Origin: Opitutaceae bacterium
GTDB lineage: Bacteria; Verrucomicrobiota; Verrucomicrobiia; Opitutales; Opitutaceae
DNA length: 5,699 nucleotides
Direction: 5' to 3'
Assembly (NCBI GenBank): GCA_020847775.1
Contig: JADLBI010000258.1
Coordinates: 1 to 5,699, forward strand
Shown here: positions 5,489-5,699 of the stretch, piece after piece
Layout of the letters: every line of letters starts with the position of its first letter
Position numbering within the stretch: the stretch's first letter is position 1
Notes under the pieces: generated by a model
Databases searched by the model: none
Seen by the model: only the letters and a program-made list of their open reading frames with translations
What the model was told of the DNA's origin: nothing
Made by a program: the position numbers and the translations under genes

Positions 5489-5699
5489 TCAGATGGGTCG
5501 GAGCTGCGGCTGGTAGAGACTCTCTTGTTTGAGCTTGGGCCAGCCCGTGGTGGGGCTGGACCCCAGTTCGATCCATTGATTAAATTCGCGCGCGCGCAAA
5601 GTAGTGATGCCGTTGGTGAGCTGTACTCGGGTGAGTCTGACTCGACCGACACCACCGACCCGCAGACGAATTCTTGGCGGAGCATCTGTGTCACCATTC
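5489..5699 (-). CDS. unidentified protein, C-terminal 69 residues (partial, start outside window)
   Basis: On the minus strand the frame is open from the window edge (first full codon at 5698-5696) to TGA at 5491-5489. It has no start codon in the window, so the gene begins further right. I do not recognise the family. The visible part starts with alternating hydrophobic residues in beta-strand style (RIRLRVGGVGRVRLTRVQLT), then LRAREFNQWIELGSSP and a basic and aromatic tail, GWPKLKQESLYQPQLRPI. This could be the end of a beta-sandwich, for example in a secreted or carbohydrate-active enzyme, but that is a guess. The frame is preferred over the overlapping minus-strand frame 5697-5485, which has an ATG but gives a Ser/Pro-rich product with no pattern. 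Its stop lies 3 nt beyond the receptor terminator, the arrangement expected for convergent genes. Confidence 0.6.
   Translation of the reverse strand, partial: NGDTDAPPRIRLRVGGVGRVRLTRVQLTNGITTLRAREFNQWIELGSSPTTGWPKLKQESLYQPQLRPI

Noticed and set aside
5587..5597. Alternating CG run as a possible Z-DNA segment
   Set aside because: Only 11 nt long, and explained by Arg-Ala-Arg codons of the minus-strand gene in GC-rich DNA.
5485..5697. Minus-strand open frame with an ATG at the right edge
   Set aside because: It is Ser/Pro-rich without structure, and the neighbouring frame ending at 5489 is more protein-like. It also runs into the terminator's T-run side.

Overview
The window looks like ordinary chromosomal DNA from a GC-rich Gram-negative bacterium. 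The best guess is Verrucomicrobiota, order Opitutales (Opitutaceae-like). That guess rests on a large outer-membrane receptor with a carboxypeptidase-regulatory-like domain and a 'LEKFEVTG'-type TonB box, on starts without Shine-Dalgarno sequences, and on a 'CGAATGGACACGAAT'-type intergenic inverted repeat. I recall such features from that group; this is recollection, not a search result.

Layout. Positions 1-348 hold the 3' end of an RDD-family membrane protein whose start lies outside the window. Positions 349-587 are non-coding and are dominated by a long inverted repeat (arms 365-393 and 487-515) with a smaller hairpin nested in its loop. Next, on the plus strand, come purE (588-1073) and purK (1126-2277), the two-gene set for N5-CAIR-dependent carboxylation in purine biosynthesis, probably one operon. 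A 186-nt intergenic region follows (2278-2463). It ends in a bulged stem-loop and an A/C-only leader immediately before a 987-aa TonB-dependent, Oar-like outer-membrane receptor (2464-5427). A strong intrinsic terminator (5454-5486) closes the receptor gene. Converging on it from the right is the 3' end of a minus-strand gene (5489-5699) that has no start codon in the window; it encodes a recognisably protein-like but unidentified C-terminus.

How the genes relate. PurK uses ATP and bicarbonate to turn AIR into N5-CAIR, and PurE rearranges N5-CAIR to CAIR, so they work as a pair. The RDD protein, the receptor and the minus-strand gene show no obvious functional link to purine synthesis. The receptor also has different codon preferences from purE/purK.

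I see no mobile element with a transposase, no CRISPR array, no tRNA or rRNA, and no convincing new defence or metabolic system. The items most worth a second look are the inverted repeat at 365-515, the structured A/C-rich leader of the receptor gene, the run of A/T-ending codons at 3244-3270, and the unidentified convergent gene.
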